Assembly (NCBI GenBank): GCA_016699895.1
Contig: CP064991.1
Coordinates: forward strand, 124,001 to 188,000
Length of the DNA: 64,000 nt
Origin: Candidatus Saccharibacteria bacterium
GTDB lineage: Bacteria; Patescibacteriota; Saccharimonadia; Saccharimonadales; Saccharimonadaceae
Reading direction: 5' to 3'
The translations under genes and the position numbers were made by a program. Shown piece after piece: positions 17,472 through 26,018 of the stretch (positions are counted from its first letter, which is position 1; the number at the start of each line of letters is the position of its first letter). Below the pieces are notes generated by a model. The model was not told where the DNA came from and ran no database searches. It saw nothing but the letters and a program-made list of their open reading frames with translations.

Positions 17472-18167
17472 TTACTGGGCGTACCGGATCTCCTCGACCC
17501 AGTATAGGACATAGACATTGGCCGACAAATGACCGTTCGGACGAACGGTTGAGTCAGTGTCACAGGTGCTGACTCGGATCGTCCGGATCTTCTTGTCGTT
17601 GCGGAGCCGGGGGTTAACCTGGCCCTTATGCTCAGTATTCAGCTCCTCCTTTGGCAAGGTCGCAGCGTCGGCCTCGGCCTTGGCCACCACCACGTCTCCC
17701 GACGAGTAGTAGACCTCGGCCCGGTCACCTTGCCGAACCTTGTCCAGATCGTCCAGCGCATAGGTTTCCCTATCGCACCAGACGTGGCCCGAGATGAGCG
17801 AGCGATTCTGGCTGGCAAATCCCGGCTTTGGAAAGCCATCACGGTCGCGATAGGCAACCTTGCCGCACCGCGAGCCCCAGCCGAGTGAGCTGTAGACCGC
17901 CGGTCCAAATTTCATGGACACGATGGTCTTGTCGCCGCGGTAGATGACCAACTGATCCGGCTTGCCGCGCGGATTGTCCGGTAGGTCGACCGGCGGGAGC
18001 TTCTCGTCGTCGTTTGCCGGCACCGTGATCGACGATGCCGTCACCGACGGGATCGGATCCATCGGGACCTCGATCTCCGCATAGACGTTGTTCCAGTACC
18101 AGAAGGCACCGAACAGCGACACTGCGGTCACCGTCAGACAAAGCGTGACGATTACCATGCGCTTCAT
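17472..18167 (-). CDS. Class-F-like sortase
   Basis: A membrane-anchored transpeptidase-like protein of 231 residues (ATG at 18167 chosen because AAGGTGG sits 8 nt upstream; in-frame GTG codons lie just before). One N-terminal membrane helix (residues 4-27) precedes the sortase fold. Catalytic His is in SLISGHVWCD and catalytic Cys in VSTCDTDSTV. The context (SGHV..., then VRQGDRAEVYY) resembles class F of actinobacteria. The canonical Arg before the last strand is not in place: the segment reads NGHLSANVYVLYW, and the nearest Arg is 7 residues after the Cys. The gene is markedly more GC-rich than the surrounding pilus genes. It presumably acts on the anchored protein upstream, although no LPxTG motif was found there. 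Confidence 0.75.
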   Translation of the reverse strand: MKRMVIVTLCLTVTAVSLFGAFWYWNNVYAEIEVPMDPIPSVTASSITVPANDDEKLPPVDLPDNPRGKPDQLVIYRGDKTIVSMKFGPAVYSSLGWGSRCGKVAYRDRDGFPKPGFASQNRSLISGHVWCDRETYALDDLDKVRQGDRAEVYYSSGDVVVAKAEADAATLPKEELNTEHKGQVNPRLRNDKKIRTIRVSTCDTDSTVRPNGHLSANVYVLYWVEEIRYAQ

Positions 18168-18250
18168 TACATTCACCACCTTCTGTGGAATAGATTGATA
18201 TTTCGAGGTAAGCCCAGTCAGATTTACATCCGTTACTAGGCGCGCCTTGT

Positions 18251-18279
18251 ATTATATCACATTTTGTCTTTTTTGTAAA
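18251..18279 (-). promoter_or_regulatory. Promoter of the sortase gene
   Basis: Minus strand: TTTACA (18274-18279), exactly 17 bp, then TATAAT (18251-18256) preceded by TG one base away. The leader is about 75 nt and the gene has a Shine-Dalgarno, unlike most native genes here. Confidence 0.7.
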
Positions 18280-18338
18280 ATATTTTAATAAAAAATTATA
18301 CTAAATCCCTCTGTCCAATTCCCCCTGAAATGAGAAGA

Positions 18339-18378
18339 GGGGCCTGATCCGTCGCAGCGAGCGACCGGATCAGACCCC
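18339..18378 (-). terminator. Hairpin terminator of the surface-protein gene
   Basis: A nested stem GGGG.CTGATCCG-TCGC / GCGA.CGGATCAG.CCCC lies about 50 nt after the stop of the 838-aa gene on the minus strand. The following sequence is only moderately U-rich. Confidence 0.55.
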
Positions 18379-18428
18379 AGGGAGTACGCTACCTGGCTGG
18401 CAGCATACACTTGTTGTTCATCTTCTCA

Positions 18429-20945
18429 TCACGAGACGCGGCGACGCCGACGGATGGCGATGGCCGCACCGGTGATGCCGAGTGCGGCGAGGACACCCAG
18501 GCCGATGAGCGGCGTGGGATCAGCGACGGCCCGGAGGCCATCGCCGTCGTCCTCGTCGACCGGGGGCACCTTCGGCTTGTCCGGCGGATTCGGGGTGCTG
18601 TTGCAGCCCAACTCCGCCTTCTCTGCCTTGGTCAGCTCCCGGATGAAGGCCCAGTCGGACCAGTCACCGAGCACCTCGTCGCCGAGGACCCAGTCGCCGC
18701 GCGATGCCATGCCGTTCCACACCCACACGTAGGGGGTGGTACCGGTCTGGGTGCGACCCCAGAGACCGTCGCAGCTCATACCCTGGTCCTGGATGATCCG
18801 GACCTGCGCCGGCGGCTGGTCAGAGCGGCAGCCAGCGGCCAACCACTCGTCGTTCGACAGCTCGCGGAACTTGGCCCACTCGGTCTCGTTCTCGACCTTG
18901 GGCTCGACCCCGTCAAAGGTCCACTCTCCGTCCTTCCAGACGGGGTAGCTGACCAGATCCCAGGTGCGGCGGTAGGCCCCGTCGCACTCGAGCTTGGTCT
19001 CCACCTTGGGCTCCACGCGGGGCTCCGGCGGCGCGACCGTGCAGTCGTCGGCAGCCTTGATCTCGACAGTGGTCGAGATGGTCAGCTTGTCCTCGGACAG
19101 CTTCCACCCTTCTGGCAAGTTGCGCCAGTCCGACCCTTCCGGATCAGCCAAGAACGCAACCACCTTGTAGGTGCCGGGATCGAGGTTGGTCGGCTCGACC
19201 AGGTTGTCCTCGTCGTCGTACACCTCGACCGCACCAACGCCCTCGGGCTTGGTGACCGCGATCGAGCCGCCCTTGCGGGTGGCCAGACCGCCGTCGCCCG
19301 GGGTGCAGACCTGATCGGTGATGGTCAGGGTCGGAGCGGTGACATCCGGACGGCAGTTGGTCGAGACGGTGATCGTCGTGACCTCGCTCACCGGCTTGCC
19401 AAGGTACAGATCGGCCTCAGTCCCGGCCCGGACGGCGTACCGGATGACATGGTCACCCGAATCCTCCGGGAACGTGAACGTCTTGCTGGCCGACTGATGG
19501 TTCGGATTCGCACCGGTATTGTTCACCACGGGGCCGTACGGACCAGTGGTGTCCGGGGTGCCGATGGGAGCGTCGTTGTCCACGCGGTACGAGACCGGGT
19601 AGACCCACGGGCTGTGGTTGACGAGCGTGATCGTCGCCGCGCCGCACACCTGGGTGTGGCTGGTCTCGATGTAGAACTCGCACTGCGACCGATTGGCATC
19701 CTTCACCGTCTCGGAGCCGGGAACCTTGGCCCAGTCGGACCAGTCGCCCGGAACCCACTTGCGACCCTCGAGGTCCCAGACGTAGCCCCGCGAACGGGTC
19801 TCCTTCCAGGACGTCACCGTCAGAGCCGAACAGTTCGGCTGATCGGTGAAGTCGCGCTTCTCCGTGTCATCCTTGGGCTTGTCAGGAGCGCACTTGGTGA
19901 AGTAGGTGGCGTCGTCGTACGGGGTAACCTTCCAGTCGCCCCACTCGATCTTGCCAGACAGCACCCACTTGCGACCCTCGAGATCCCACTTGTAGGACTC
20001 CAGACCCTCGCGAGTCACGAAGCCGGCAACGCCAGAGAAGCCGTACGCCTTCAGATCGCACGACTCCTCGGAGTCGGTGTGCGCCTTGGCCGGCGGCTGT
20101 TCGGTCTTGCACTGCTTCGCGAACTCCTCGTCAGACATGGAAACCTTGCGGGTCTCCTTGTCCTCCGTGACCTCGTCGACGACCCAGTCGCCCCGGTCCT
20201 TCATGCCATTCCAGACCCAGGTGTAGGTCGTCTTCGTGCGCGTCCGGGTCTGCGTCACCGTCGTGTTCTCACACGTCGGCTGCTCGTTGGACCATGATGA
20301 CCACTCGCCGTACTTCGGGCCGGGGTTGTCCCCGGCACACTTGCTGAAGTACTGGCTGTCGCTGTAGGGCGTGTACTTCCAGTCGCCCCACTTGATGGTG
20401 TCGCCGAGCACCCAGCTGGATCCGTTCCAGACGTAGCCCTGAGTGCCGGTGCGGTCGCGTTCGCCACCGAGCTTGCCGCTCGGCATGGCCATCTTGCAGC
20501 TCTCCTCGTGATCGGTCACGGTCTTGGGGTCGGGTTGTGCAGGCTTGCACTTGTCCCAGTTCCAGCCCTCGACGCGGGTATCCCCGCCGACGACGTAGTT
20601 GTCGTCGAAGATGATCTTGAAGGCGATCCAGGGGCCGTTCGACCCCGAAAAGGTGTGGGTCTTCGTGAAGGAAGCGCTGCCGGACGCGCCGGAAACGTTC
20701 TTCTCGAAGTCCCACCCGGATGTGGACGTACCGCCGCTGTAGAGACCGGACTTGGTGTAGAGCTTGCCGGACGACGTGCCGTTGGACCACCCCACGGTGT
20801 AGGTGGCCTTCATCGAGTTGCCGTCGACACAGTCGGTCGCCGACACCTTGATGTTGCCCTGATGGGCAGATGCGGTGGTGGCCGGGGCGATGACCCCGAG
20901 CACCGTCAGGACCAGCGCACAGGCCAGTCCTACCAACTTTCTCAC
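18429..20945 (-). CDS. Large anchored surface protein with Trp/Cys repeats
   Basis: An 838-residue protein. I start at GTG 20945 because GGAAGGGG lies 5 nt upstream, which gives a signal peptide VRKLVGLACALVLTVLGVIA...ASA. The mature part holds repeated modules of 70-90 residues with a cysteine (ESC, PTC, PNC), a W.W or YVW core (YVWNGSSWVLGD, YKWDLEGRKWVLSG, YVWDLEGRKWVPGD), WGDWK or WSDWA, and an acidic C-terminal phrase ending in a second Cys. A beta-sandwich part (about residues 410-620) separates two sets. The C-terminus is a tail anchor: a hydrophobic helix LIGLGVLAALGITGAAIAI followed by RRRRR. Composition is strongly GC-rich, like the sortase gene. Probably an adhesin-like, actinobacterial-type wall protein; no family name can be given. 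Confidence 0.8.
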   Translation of the reverse strand: MRKLVGLACALVLTVLGVIAPATTASAHQGNIKVSATDCVDGNSMKATYTVGWSNGTSSGKLYTKSGLYSGGTSTSGWDFEKNVSGASGSASFTKTHTFSGSNGPWIAFKIIFDDNYVVGGDTRVEGWNWDKCKPAQPDPKTVTDHEESCKMAMPSGKLGGERDRTGTQGYVWNGSSWVLGDTIKWGDWKYTPYSDSQYFSKCAGDNPGPKYGEWSSWSNEQPTCENTTVTQTRTRTKTTYTWVWNGMKDRGDWVVDEVTEDKETRKVSMSDEEFAKQCKTEQPPAKAHTDSEESCDLKAYGFSGVAGFVTREGLESYKWDLEGRKWVLSGKIEWGDWKVTPYDDATYFTKCAPDKPKDDTEKRDFTDQPNCSALTVTSWKETRSRGYVWDLEGRKWVPGDWSDWAKVPGSETVKDANRSQCEFYIETSHTQVCGAATITLVNHSPWVYPVSYRVDNDAPIGTPDTTGPYGPVVNNTGANPNHQSASKTFTFPEDSGDHVIRYAVRAGTEADLYLGKPVSEVTTITVSTNCRPDVTAPTLTITDQVCTPGDGGLATRKGGSIAVTKPEGVGAVEVYDDEDNLVEPTNLDPGTYKVVAFLADPEGSDWRNLPEGWKLSEDKLTISTTVEIKAADDCTVAPPEPRVEPKVETKLECDGAYRRTWDLVSYPVWKDGEWTFDGVEPKVENETEWAKFRELSNDEWLAAGCRSDQPPAQVRIIQDQGMSCDGLWGRTQTGTTPYVWVWNGMASRGDWVLGDEVLGDWSDWAFIRELTKAEKAELGCNSTPNPPDKPKVPPVDEDDGDGLRAVADPTPLIGLGVLAALGITGAAIAIRRRRRVS

Positions 20946-21213
20946 TTTGTCCCCTTCCGTGGGAGTGATTGCCACGAGACTACCCCGTGGACTTTCCGCT
21001 GTTCGAAAACGACGAGAAACTTCGGGTGTGTATCATGAATTGAAAATGAACAAATTGTTAATGAACGGGAGCGCGCGAAACGGCAGCTCCCATCTGTAAC
21101 GCCACTAGTGGCAACAATTTGGGCACCTCGTTTCATGAGCTCAACCGAAACCTCCAGTCGATTTCGACTAGACTGCTAACATAATAGCATATTTTACATA
21201 AAAAAGCAATACC
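20946..21213. other. Long leader and spacer upstream of the surface protein
   Basis: 268 nt without a gene. It carries the promoter at 21181-21209 and, nearer the gene, an untranslated leader of about 230 nt. The block at 21067-21110 has short complementary pieces (GGGAGC / GCTCCC around 21068-21094), so the leader may fold; no known riboswitch was recognised. Confidence 0.5.
21181..21209 (-). promoter_or_regulatory. Promoter of the surface-protein gene
   Basis: Minus strand: TTGCTT (21204-21209), 17 bp, TATTAT (21181-21186), in an AT-rich border of the GC-rich island. Confidence 0.6.
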
Positions 21214-21939
21214 TTAAACTCTTTTGGTGGTTTCTAGCGCATAGAATCGCTCTCTGTTACCATGCGTGCCCGCCACGTCACTGTCGGCCTTGGCACGGAT
21301 TACAAAATACTGGCGCGACCACAGTTCAAAATCCTGCAAAATGTGGCGGCGATCGGTGTTATTTTTGATCACACCGGCGTTTTTTAACCGTGATCCCGTC
21401 TCGAATTGCGGCTTGACCATAGCGACAATCTGCGTATTCCCATTAGATAACTGTTTCGCAATGTGCGGCAATATCTCACGCAAACTAATGAAACTGACGT
21501 CAATCACCACAATATTAGGCGCTTGGTCCAAATGAAAATCGCGAATATCGGTCTTTTCGTAAAGCTCTACCTGGGGATTACTCCGTAAACTGGGGTGCAT
21601 CTGATCCGTGCCGACATCAACCGCAATAACTTTGGCGGCCCCGCGCCGCAGCGCATAATCAGTAAATCCACCGGTCGATGATCCAACGTCTAAAACAACT
21701 TTGTCTCTAAAATCGAGATGCAGCAGCTCGGCCACGCTAGCTAGTTTCAGCCCAGCCCGCGACACGTATTGTTCGTCCTGGAGCAGCTCGATAGCTGCAG
21801 TCGGATCAACAAAATAACCGGGCTTGGTAATAATTTTGTCGGCCACCGTCACTTTGCCTAGGCGGATATAGCTCTCGGCCTGCGACCGCGTCGCAACTAA
21901 ACCACGCTGCACTAATAGATGATCCAAACGAACTTTCAT
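21214..21939 (-). CDS. tlyA: TlyA-family rRNA 2'-O-methyltransferase
   Basis: A 241-residue protein with an N-terminal S4 RNA-binding domain (residues 1-60, MKVRLDHLLVQRGL...SYIRLGKVTV) and an FtsJ-like methyltransferase domain. The SAM-binding loop is KVVLDVGSSTGGFTDY and the following VIAVDVG.DQMHP block is conserved. Family members methylate 16S and 23S rRNA cytidines; the older name hemolysin A is misleading. The S4 domain with RSQAESYIRLGKV is complete, as in two-target TlyA-II enzymes. TAAAAT at 21946-21951 lies 6 nt before the ATG without a Shine-Dalgarno, so it is probably leaderless. Confidence 0.93.
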   Translation of the reverse strand: MKVRLDHLLVQRGLVATRSQAESYIRLGKVTVADKIITKPGYFVDPTAAIELLQDEQYVSRAGLKLASVAELLHLDFRDKVVLDVGSSTGGFTDYALRRGAAKVIAVDVGTDQMHPSLRSNPQVELYEKTDIRDFHLDQAPNIVVIDVSFISLREILPHIAKQLSNGNTQIVAMVKPQFETGSRLKNAGVIKNNTDRRHILQDFELWSRQYFVIRAKADSDVAGTHGNRERFYALETTKRV

Positions 21940-21945
21940 GACTCT

Positions 21946-21951
21946 ATTTTA
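21946..21951 (-). promoter_or_regulatory. -10 box (TAAAAT) for leaderless tlyA
   Basis: Minus-strand TAAAAT followed by AGAGTC and then the ATG: 6-nt spacing. Confidence 0.5.
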
Positions 21952-21963
21952 ACAGATATAGAT

Positions 21964-23748
21964 TTAATCGGTGCCGTACATAATATCTTCGATCTTGGTG
22001 GTGATCTGGGCAATCTTTGACCACGACTGATTATTCGTCATGATGACCAGCACGTAGGTGCCCTTCGGGTGGTAAACGATTGCTGCGTCATTCAGATAGG
22101 CCCAGAGGAAACCGACCTTGTCCGCCACAACCCCAGCACTGCCTTTCGGAATGCCGCTACGATAAATCTGCTGTTTCATGAGCCCGAGGAGACGATTGGC
22201 GTTATCGGCACTAAACAGACTGTGATTATAGAGACCAATCAAGAGTTTTTGCAGATCTGCCGCCGACGTATGCGCCGCATCACTGGCCGAGAACGTGGTC
22301 GCACTCGAAAAGCCGAGACCATGCAGATCATTATTGACGTTAGTCTTGCCCCACTCTTTCAACCAATATTCGGCGCAGTTATTCGCCGACACGTGAATGG
22401 TATTTATTAGACATTGTTCGACAGTGATACTCGATACGCCCGGCATATCTGTAATAGTATCTGACCAGTGGATTGTGCCAGCGTCGATCTTTTTCATCAG
22501 CAATAGCGAAATGAAAAGCTTGTACGTACTAGCCGACACCACGCTCTCGGTGGCGCGCGAACTAGCCGCCCAGCCGCTACCAGTTAGCTGTTTGACGCTG
22601 ATCTGAATCGTACCGCTACTCGTCACCTGATCGATATAAGCCTGTAACGCCGCCTGCGAATGATTATAGCTACGATCATAGACGATATTCGGTGTAGTGA
22701 CCTTGAAATTCATCGTGATTTCGGCGGATTGTTGATTATTCAGGGCGTCTTCTAGCTGTTTAACGATCGGGTCAACATCGACTGCCCTACCATCTTTGCC
22801 GGTTGTGCGACTCGTTTCCTTGCCGTTGACCATGACAATCTTGGTCGTGCCAGCCGCGATCACCGAATCACCGGCGATGTTGGTCAGATAATCTGCCATA
22901 GCAGTCTCGTCGAACGTAATATCAGAGCTATTCACGATACTGAGCCAGCCTAGAATATCTGTATCGCCTGGCGTGGTTGTTCCTTTTGTCAGGCTGTTCG
23001 TGATGGTGATTTTTACATGACTCATCGCGAGCAGTTTGGTTTTCGTCTCCTGGATGACATCGTTCGAGATGTCCGGTTTAGTCGACTGATTTTCGACTTT
23101 CACCTCTGTCGATCCAATCTTGAAATTCGCCTGATTGATAGCTTTCTGGATAGATGATGACTCGACACTGACGGCATCCTGGGCTGGTTCGATCGCGATT
23201 TCATTCTGGTCGTTGATAGTGATTGAACCATTTTTAGCCTCGACCGTCATGTCCGCGGCTAGTTTATTTGACGCCTCAATCAAAGTAGTCTCATTAAATT
23301 TCGATTGCAAATCAGTGAGCGAACTGCCGGCGAAAAAGATCGAAAAAGGAATCAGGCGCTGCCACCAGCTATAGTCATTTATCTCCGTAGCCAGCCGGCT
23401 AGCATCGATCGAAGCGCCGAGCTCCAACAATGTAACAGATCTAGTCTGGTCATCGGCCACCAGCTTGGCCGAGCTTTGCTCAAATGCGTTTTTAATGGCG
23501 TCTGTTAATTGGTCAATCGACTGAAAAGCATAGCTCTTGTCACCGATTTTTACCTGTGACAAAACTCGACTGCCGGGGAATAAAATTTGCGCCAACACAA
23601 CTAATAGCAGAGTGATCAGCGCTATTTTCCTGACTAAACGCCAATCGACACGGCAAACAAAGTCGTGCCAGCGCTGTCGTAACTGGCCTAGTCGTTTTGG
23701 CCGCCGGCTGTGTTGCGGCCTGCGATGACTCACCCTCTTCATCTCCAT
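21964..23748 (-). CDS. Membrane-anchored serine hydrolase, class A beta-lactamase/PBP-like
   Basis: A 594-residue protein. A basic N-terminus with one membrane helix (about residues 40-58) is followed by an extracytoplasmic region with YoaR/VanW-type PG-binding repeats (residues 65-345) and a C-terminal penicillin-recognising domain (about 365-594). The serine motif STYK is at 407-410, SAN at 454-456 and a KVG in ADKVGFLWAYLNDAAIV near 556. This places it in the beta-lactamase2 (class A-like) clan. Such anchored proteins more often act on peptidoglycan or are of unknown substrate than hydrolyse antibiotics, so resistance should not be assumed. TAAGAT lies 8 nt before the ATG. Confidence 0.8.
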   Translation of the reverse strand: MEMKRVSHRRPQHSRRPKRLGQLRQRWHDFVCRVDWRLVRKIALITLLLVVLAQILFPGSRVLSQVKIGDKSYAFQSIDQLTDAIKNAFEQSSAKLVADDQTRSVTLLELGASIDASRLATEINDYSWWQRLIPFSIFFAGSSLTDLQSKFNETTLIEASNKLAADMTVEAKNGSITINDQNEIAIEPAQDAVSVESSSIQKAINQANFKIGSTEVKVENQSTKPDISNDVIQETKTKLLAMSHVKITITNSLTKGTTTPGDTDILGWLSIVNSSDITFDETAMADYLTNIAGDSVIAAGTTKIVMVNGKETSRTTGKDGRAVDVDPIVKQLEDALNNQQSAEITMNFKVTTPNIVYDRSYNHSQAALQAYIDQVTSSGTIQISVKQLTGSGWAASSRATESVVSASTYKLFISLLLMKKIDAGTIHWSDTITDMPGVSSITVEQCLINTIHVSANNCAEYWLKEWGKTNVNNDLHGLGFSSATTFSASDAAHTSAADLQKLLIGLYNHSLFSADNANRLLGLMKQQIYRSGIPKGSAGVVADKVGFLWAYLNDAAIVYHPKGTYVLVIMTNNQSWSKIAQITTKIEDIMYGTD

Positions 23749-23766
23749 TGCCCTCTATCTTATCAT

Positions 23767-24327
23767 TTATTTGACGCGTTCAACATAGCTGCCGTCGCGG
23801 GTGTCGACCTTGAGCACATCGTCGGTCTTGATGAATGATGGAACTTTCACAGTAATGCCAGTTTCGAGTTTGGCGTCCTTTTGCACACTACTCGTCGTGT
23901 CGCCCTTGACCACGTTTTCGGTGTAGGTCACCGTCAAACTAACAGTGGTTGGCAATTCGACGTTGATGACTCGCGAGTCAAAGAACTGGGGCTGGACTTC
24001 CCCGCCCTCGAGGATATATTTTGGTACGTCCTCGGCCTCGGCGATCGGCAATTGGAACTGTTCGAAACTGGTCGGATTCATGAAAAACAAATCTGTGCCA
24101 TCAGAATAGAGATACTGCGCCGTTTGGTTAGTCACCTCAGCACGCTCGATCTTGTCCTGACCTTTGTAGGTTTTTGGCAAGACCGCACCAGTGATCAAGT
24201 TTTTGATCTTGACGTTGACAATCGAACCACCCCGCCCCATAACTTTTTGCGAGTATTCGATCACTTTGTAGGGTTGGCCATCAAGTTGAATGACCGCGCC
24301 TTTTTTCAGATCAGTTGGACTATACAA
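23767..24327 (-). CDS. efp: Translation elongation factor P
   Basis: 186 residues covering all three EF-P domains (KOW-like N-terminal domain, central OB and C-terminal OB domain with TGITVKVPSFIKTDDVLKVDTRDGSYVERV). It rescues ribosomes stalled at polyproline. Translation starts with TTG at 24327, given by a GAGGAG Shine-Dalgarno 6 nt upstream; no ATG is available in frame. The tip loop, normally PGKGGA or PGRGGA, reads MGRGGS, so the key residue is Arg and the neighbouring Pro is missing. No modification enzyme for this residue is seen in the window. Confidence 0.95.
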   Translation of the reverse strand: MYSPTDLKKGAVIQLDGQPYKVIEYSQKVMGRGGSIVNVKIKNLITGAVLPKTYKGQDKIERAEVTNQTAQYLYSDGTDLFFMNPTSFEQFQLPIAEAEDVPKYILEGGEVQPQFFDSRVINVELPTTVSLTVTYTENVVKGDTTSSVQKDAKLETGITVKVPSFIKTDDVLKVDTRDGSYVERVK

Positions 24328-24449
24328 TGATTACTCCTCTCTATTAAACAATTTATGAGTTGGCTCGACGACAGCTGGGCATTTCTGACCAGCGAGTCGT
24401 TAGTGTTTACGACGAGCGCGCCTGAGGCGAGTCAATTCATACATAGAAA

Positions 24450-24647
24450 TTAGCTCGCTACGAACGGCAATAGTGCCAAGTGGCGGGCGCGTTTGACCGC
24501 GACAGCTAGTTGTCGCTGTGATTTAGCGCTCAGACCAGTTTTGGCGCGAGCATCAATTTGACCATAGCTGTCGATGTAACGCTTTAGCGTATCGACGTCT
24601 TTGTAGTCAAAATATTTTGGTGAAACTTTCTTTAATCGTTTTGCCAT
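24450..24647 (-). CDS. rpsR: 30S ribosomal protein S18
   Basis: 65 residues from ATG 24647 ([17 protein letters not shown]...), chosen over an upstream in-frame start because AAGGAG lies 6 nt before it. The core [50 protein letters not shown] is typical S18. Last gene of the rpsF-ssb-rpsR operon; S18 binds S6 on the small subunit. Confidence 0.95.
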   Translation of the reverse strand: MAKRLKKVSPKYFDYKDVDTLKRYIDSYGQIDARAKTGLSAKSQRQLAVAVKRARHLALLPFVAS

Positions 24648-24666
24648 AATTCTCCTTATGATTCTA

Positions 24667-25125
24667 TTAAAATGGTATGTCACTCAGGTCAATTGGTGCG
24701 CTGTCGATGTCATCAGCAGGTGCCGAGGCAGCTTTGCTGGCGCTCGATGATCGCGATGAGTTGGCTGACGAAGCGCTATCGCTACCGCCGCCCCGACCGT
24801 CGCTGACAAAACTGAACTCTTCGACGACGACGTCGATAGTGCTGCGTTTTTTGCCAGTGTCCTTGTCGTCCCAGCTACGCTGTTGCAAGCGACCGCTGAC
24901 CAACAATTGACGACCTTTCTGCACGTATTTTGCAATCGTTTCGCCGCGTTGACCCCAGGCAGTACAGTTGATAAAGCTGGTTTCTTCTTGGCGTTGACCG
25001 TTGGCGTCGTTCCAGGTGCGATTAACCGCTAGGCTAAAGCTCGTTACGCTCTGGCCGCTCGGCGTGGTACGTGTTTCTGGATCGGCAGTTAGGTTCCCGA
25101 GTAAAATTACTTTGTTAAATGCCAT
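24667..25125 (-). CDS. ssb: Single-stranded DNA-binding protein
   Basis: 152 residues: an OB-fold domain (residues 1-105, [25 protein letters not shown]...[30 protein letters not shown]), a Ser/Ala/Gly-rich linker and the acidic C-terminal tip DLSDIPF that recruits partner proteins. Standard length and order. It lies between rpsF and rpsR, the usual bacterial arrangement, with a GAGGGG Shine-Dalgarno. Confidence 0.97.
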   Translation of the reverse strand: MAFNKVILLGNLTADPETRTTPSGQSVTSFSLAVNRTWNDANGQRQEETSFINCTAWGQRGETIAKYVQKGRQLLVSGRLQQRSWDDKDTGKKRSTIDVVVEEFSFVSDGRGGGSDSASSANSSRSSSASKAASAPADDIDSAPIDLSDIPF

Positions 25126-25148
25126 ATACCCCTCTTCTTTCGTTTAGA

Positions 25149-25517
25149 TTACTTCTCGTCCGTGGTGTCGGTTGAAGCTACTTTGCGAGTTTTTTCCTCT
25201 GCTAAAACAGCTTGAGCCTTGGCGTCAACCTTGCTCAGCAGGTAGCGAACGACTTCGTCGGTGATGTTCAAGACCGAGCTAATAGCAGCTGGCGCCTCGG
25301 ATGGTAATTCCAAGGTGTAAACCCGATAGACGGCGTGCGTTTCGCCGGCAATGGAATACGCCAATTCACGGCGTCCCCAGTCGTCTTCGCTGACAATTTT
25401 ACCACCATTAGTCGTGATAATATTCGCGACTTTCTTGAGCGGCGCTTCGATCTTTGACTCGAGTTCGGGTCGGTATAAAACTACCAACTCGTACTCACTA
25501 GTATTAGTTGTGGGCAC
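25149..25517 (-). CDS. rpsF: 30S ribosomal protein S6
   Basis: 122 residues with the S6 fold: YELVVLYRPELESKIEAPLKKV, then ...DDWGRRELAYSIAGETHAVYRVYTLELPSEAPAAISSVLNITDEVVRYLLSK. The start codon is GTG with a strong AAAGGAGG Shine-Dalgarno. First gene of the S6-SSB-S18 operon. The leader contains a long hairpin directly upstream of the ribosome site. Confidence 0.96.
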   Translation of the reverse strand: MPTTNTSEYELVVLYRPELESKIEAPLKKVANIITTNGGKIVSEDDWGRRELAYSIAGETHAVYRVYTLELPSEAPAAISSVLNITDEVVRYLLSKVDAKAQAVLAEEKTRKVASTDTTDEK

Positions 25518-25540
25518 TGATAGACCTCCTTTGGATTATA

Positions 25541-25615
25541 GCCAACTAGCTGGCCCAGCAGTTGGCAGGTTTTGATTAACAGATATATTGTACCAAAAAC
25601 TAGATGTTTTAGCAA
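25541..25615 (-). promoter_or_regulatory. rpsF promoter and leader hairpin
   Basis: Minus strand: TTGCTA (25610-25615), 17 bp, TACAAT (25587-25592). The leader then holds a hairpin with a perfect 7-bp outer stem (GCCAACT / AGTTGGC, 25541-25566) and a small inner stem, ending about 10 nt before the Shine-Dalgarno. S6:S18 leaders are known autoregulatory sites in many bacteria. A position-correct hairpin is seen here, but the diagnostic CCG motif was not confirmed. Confidence 0.55.
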
Positions 25616-25634
25616 GTACCGCCGCAGATTCAGG

Positions 25635-26018
25635 CTAAAACCTCGCCGGTAATACAGTCTGTTTCGTCACGATCCAGGTGTTACCAGTGGTTGAGCTCTG
25701 TCTAATGGCATACGGTGTGAGGAACAGGTTTGGCTGGTAGTTAAACAACTCAGACGCCGTTATTGACTCGAGATGGGTCTCACCGTTTGTGGTAACCGTC
25801 GTCGTGCTCGATGAGCTGTACCCTGAACCAATCGTGCGACGCAGAGCTGGTGTAGTTCTAGAGATGACTGCCCCATTGACTCGTAGCTGGCTATTACAAG
25901 CACCGCCATCGCGCATGTCGGTCGAGCTGCTACTCACGGGACACGTTATGAAACCGCTGGTTGCCGAGGCACTCGCATTAATGTAGGTCCCAAACAGCTG
26001 CGTCACACCTGTCCCCAC
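25635..26018 (-). pseudogene. Displaced C-terminal part of the InlB-repeat secreted protein
   Basis: An open frame of 127 codons that continues the upstream 961-residue protein in the -1 frame: ILNIIAGD from the first frame is followed by QIIVGTGVTQLFGTYINAS. It contains a cysteine-containing part (ITCPV, ACNSQLRVNG) and ends ...TVLPARF. It has no signal peptide, membrane segment or convincing start of its own (only GTG at 26018 with no Shine-Dalgarno). Loss of one base in GGGGACAG near 26020-26030 would explain the break. Alternatives are a sequencing or assembly error, or recoding. Confidence 0.65.

Larger units (their letters stand above)
18180..18428. other. Intergenic region inside GC-rich island 1
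   Basis: Contains the sortase promoter, a short AT-rich stretch (18255-18300) and the terminator of the surface-protein gene. No gene or RNA was recognised. Confidence 0.6.

Noticed and set aside
18411..20297. A long plus-strand open frame of 628 codons
   Set aside because: It lies antisense to the repeat surface protein in GC-rich DNA, where stop codons are rare. Its product is Arg/Gly/Val/Asp-rich without domains, signal or Shine-Dalgarno.
24400..24444. A 14-codon basic ORF after rpsR (MYELTRLRRARRKH)
   Set aside because: It resembles a ribosomal mini-protein in composition, but has no Shine-Dalgarno and is too short to support without homologues.
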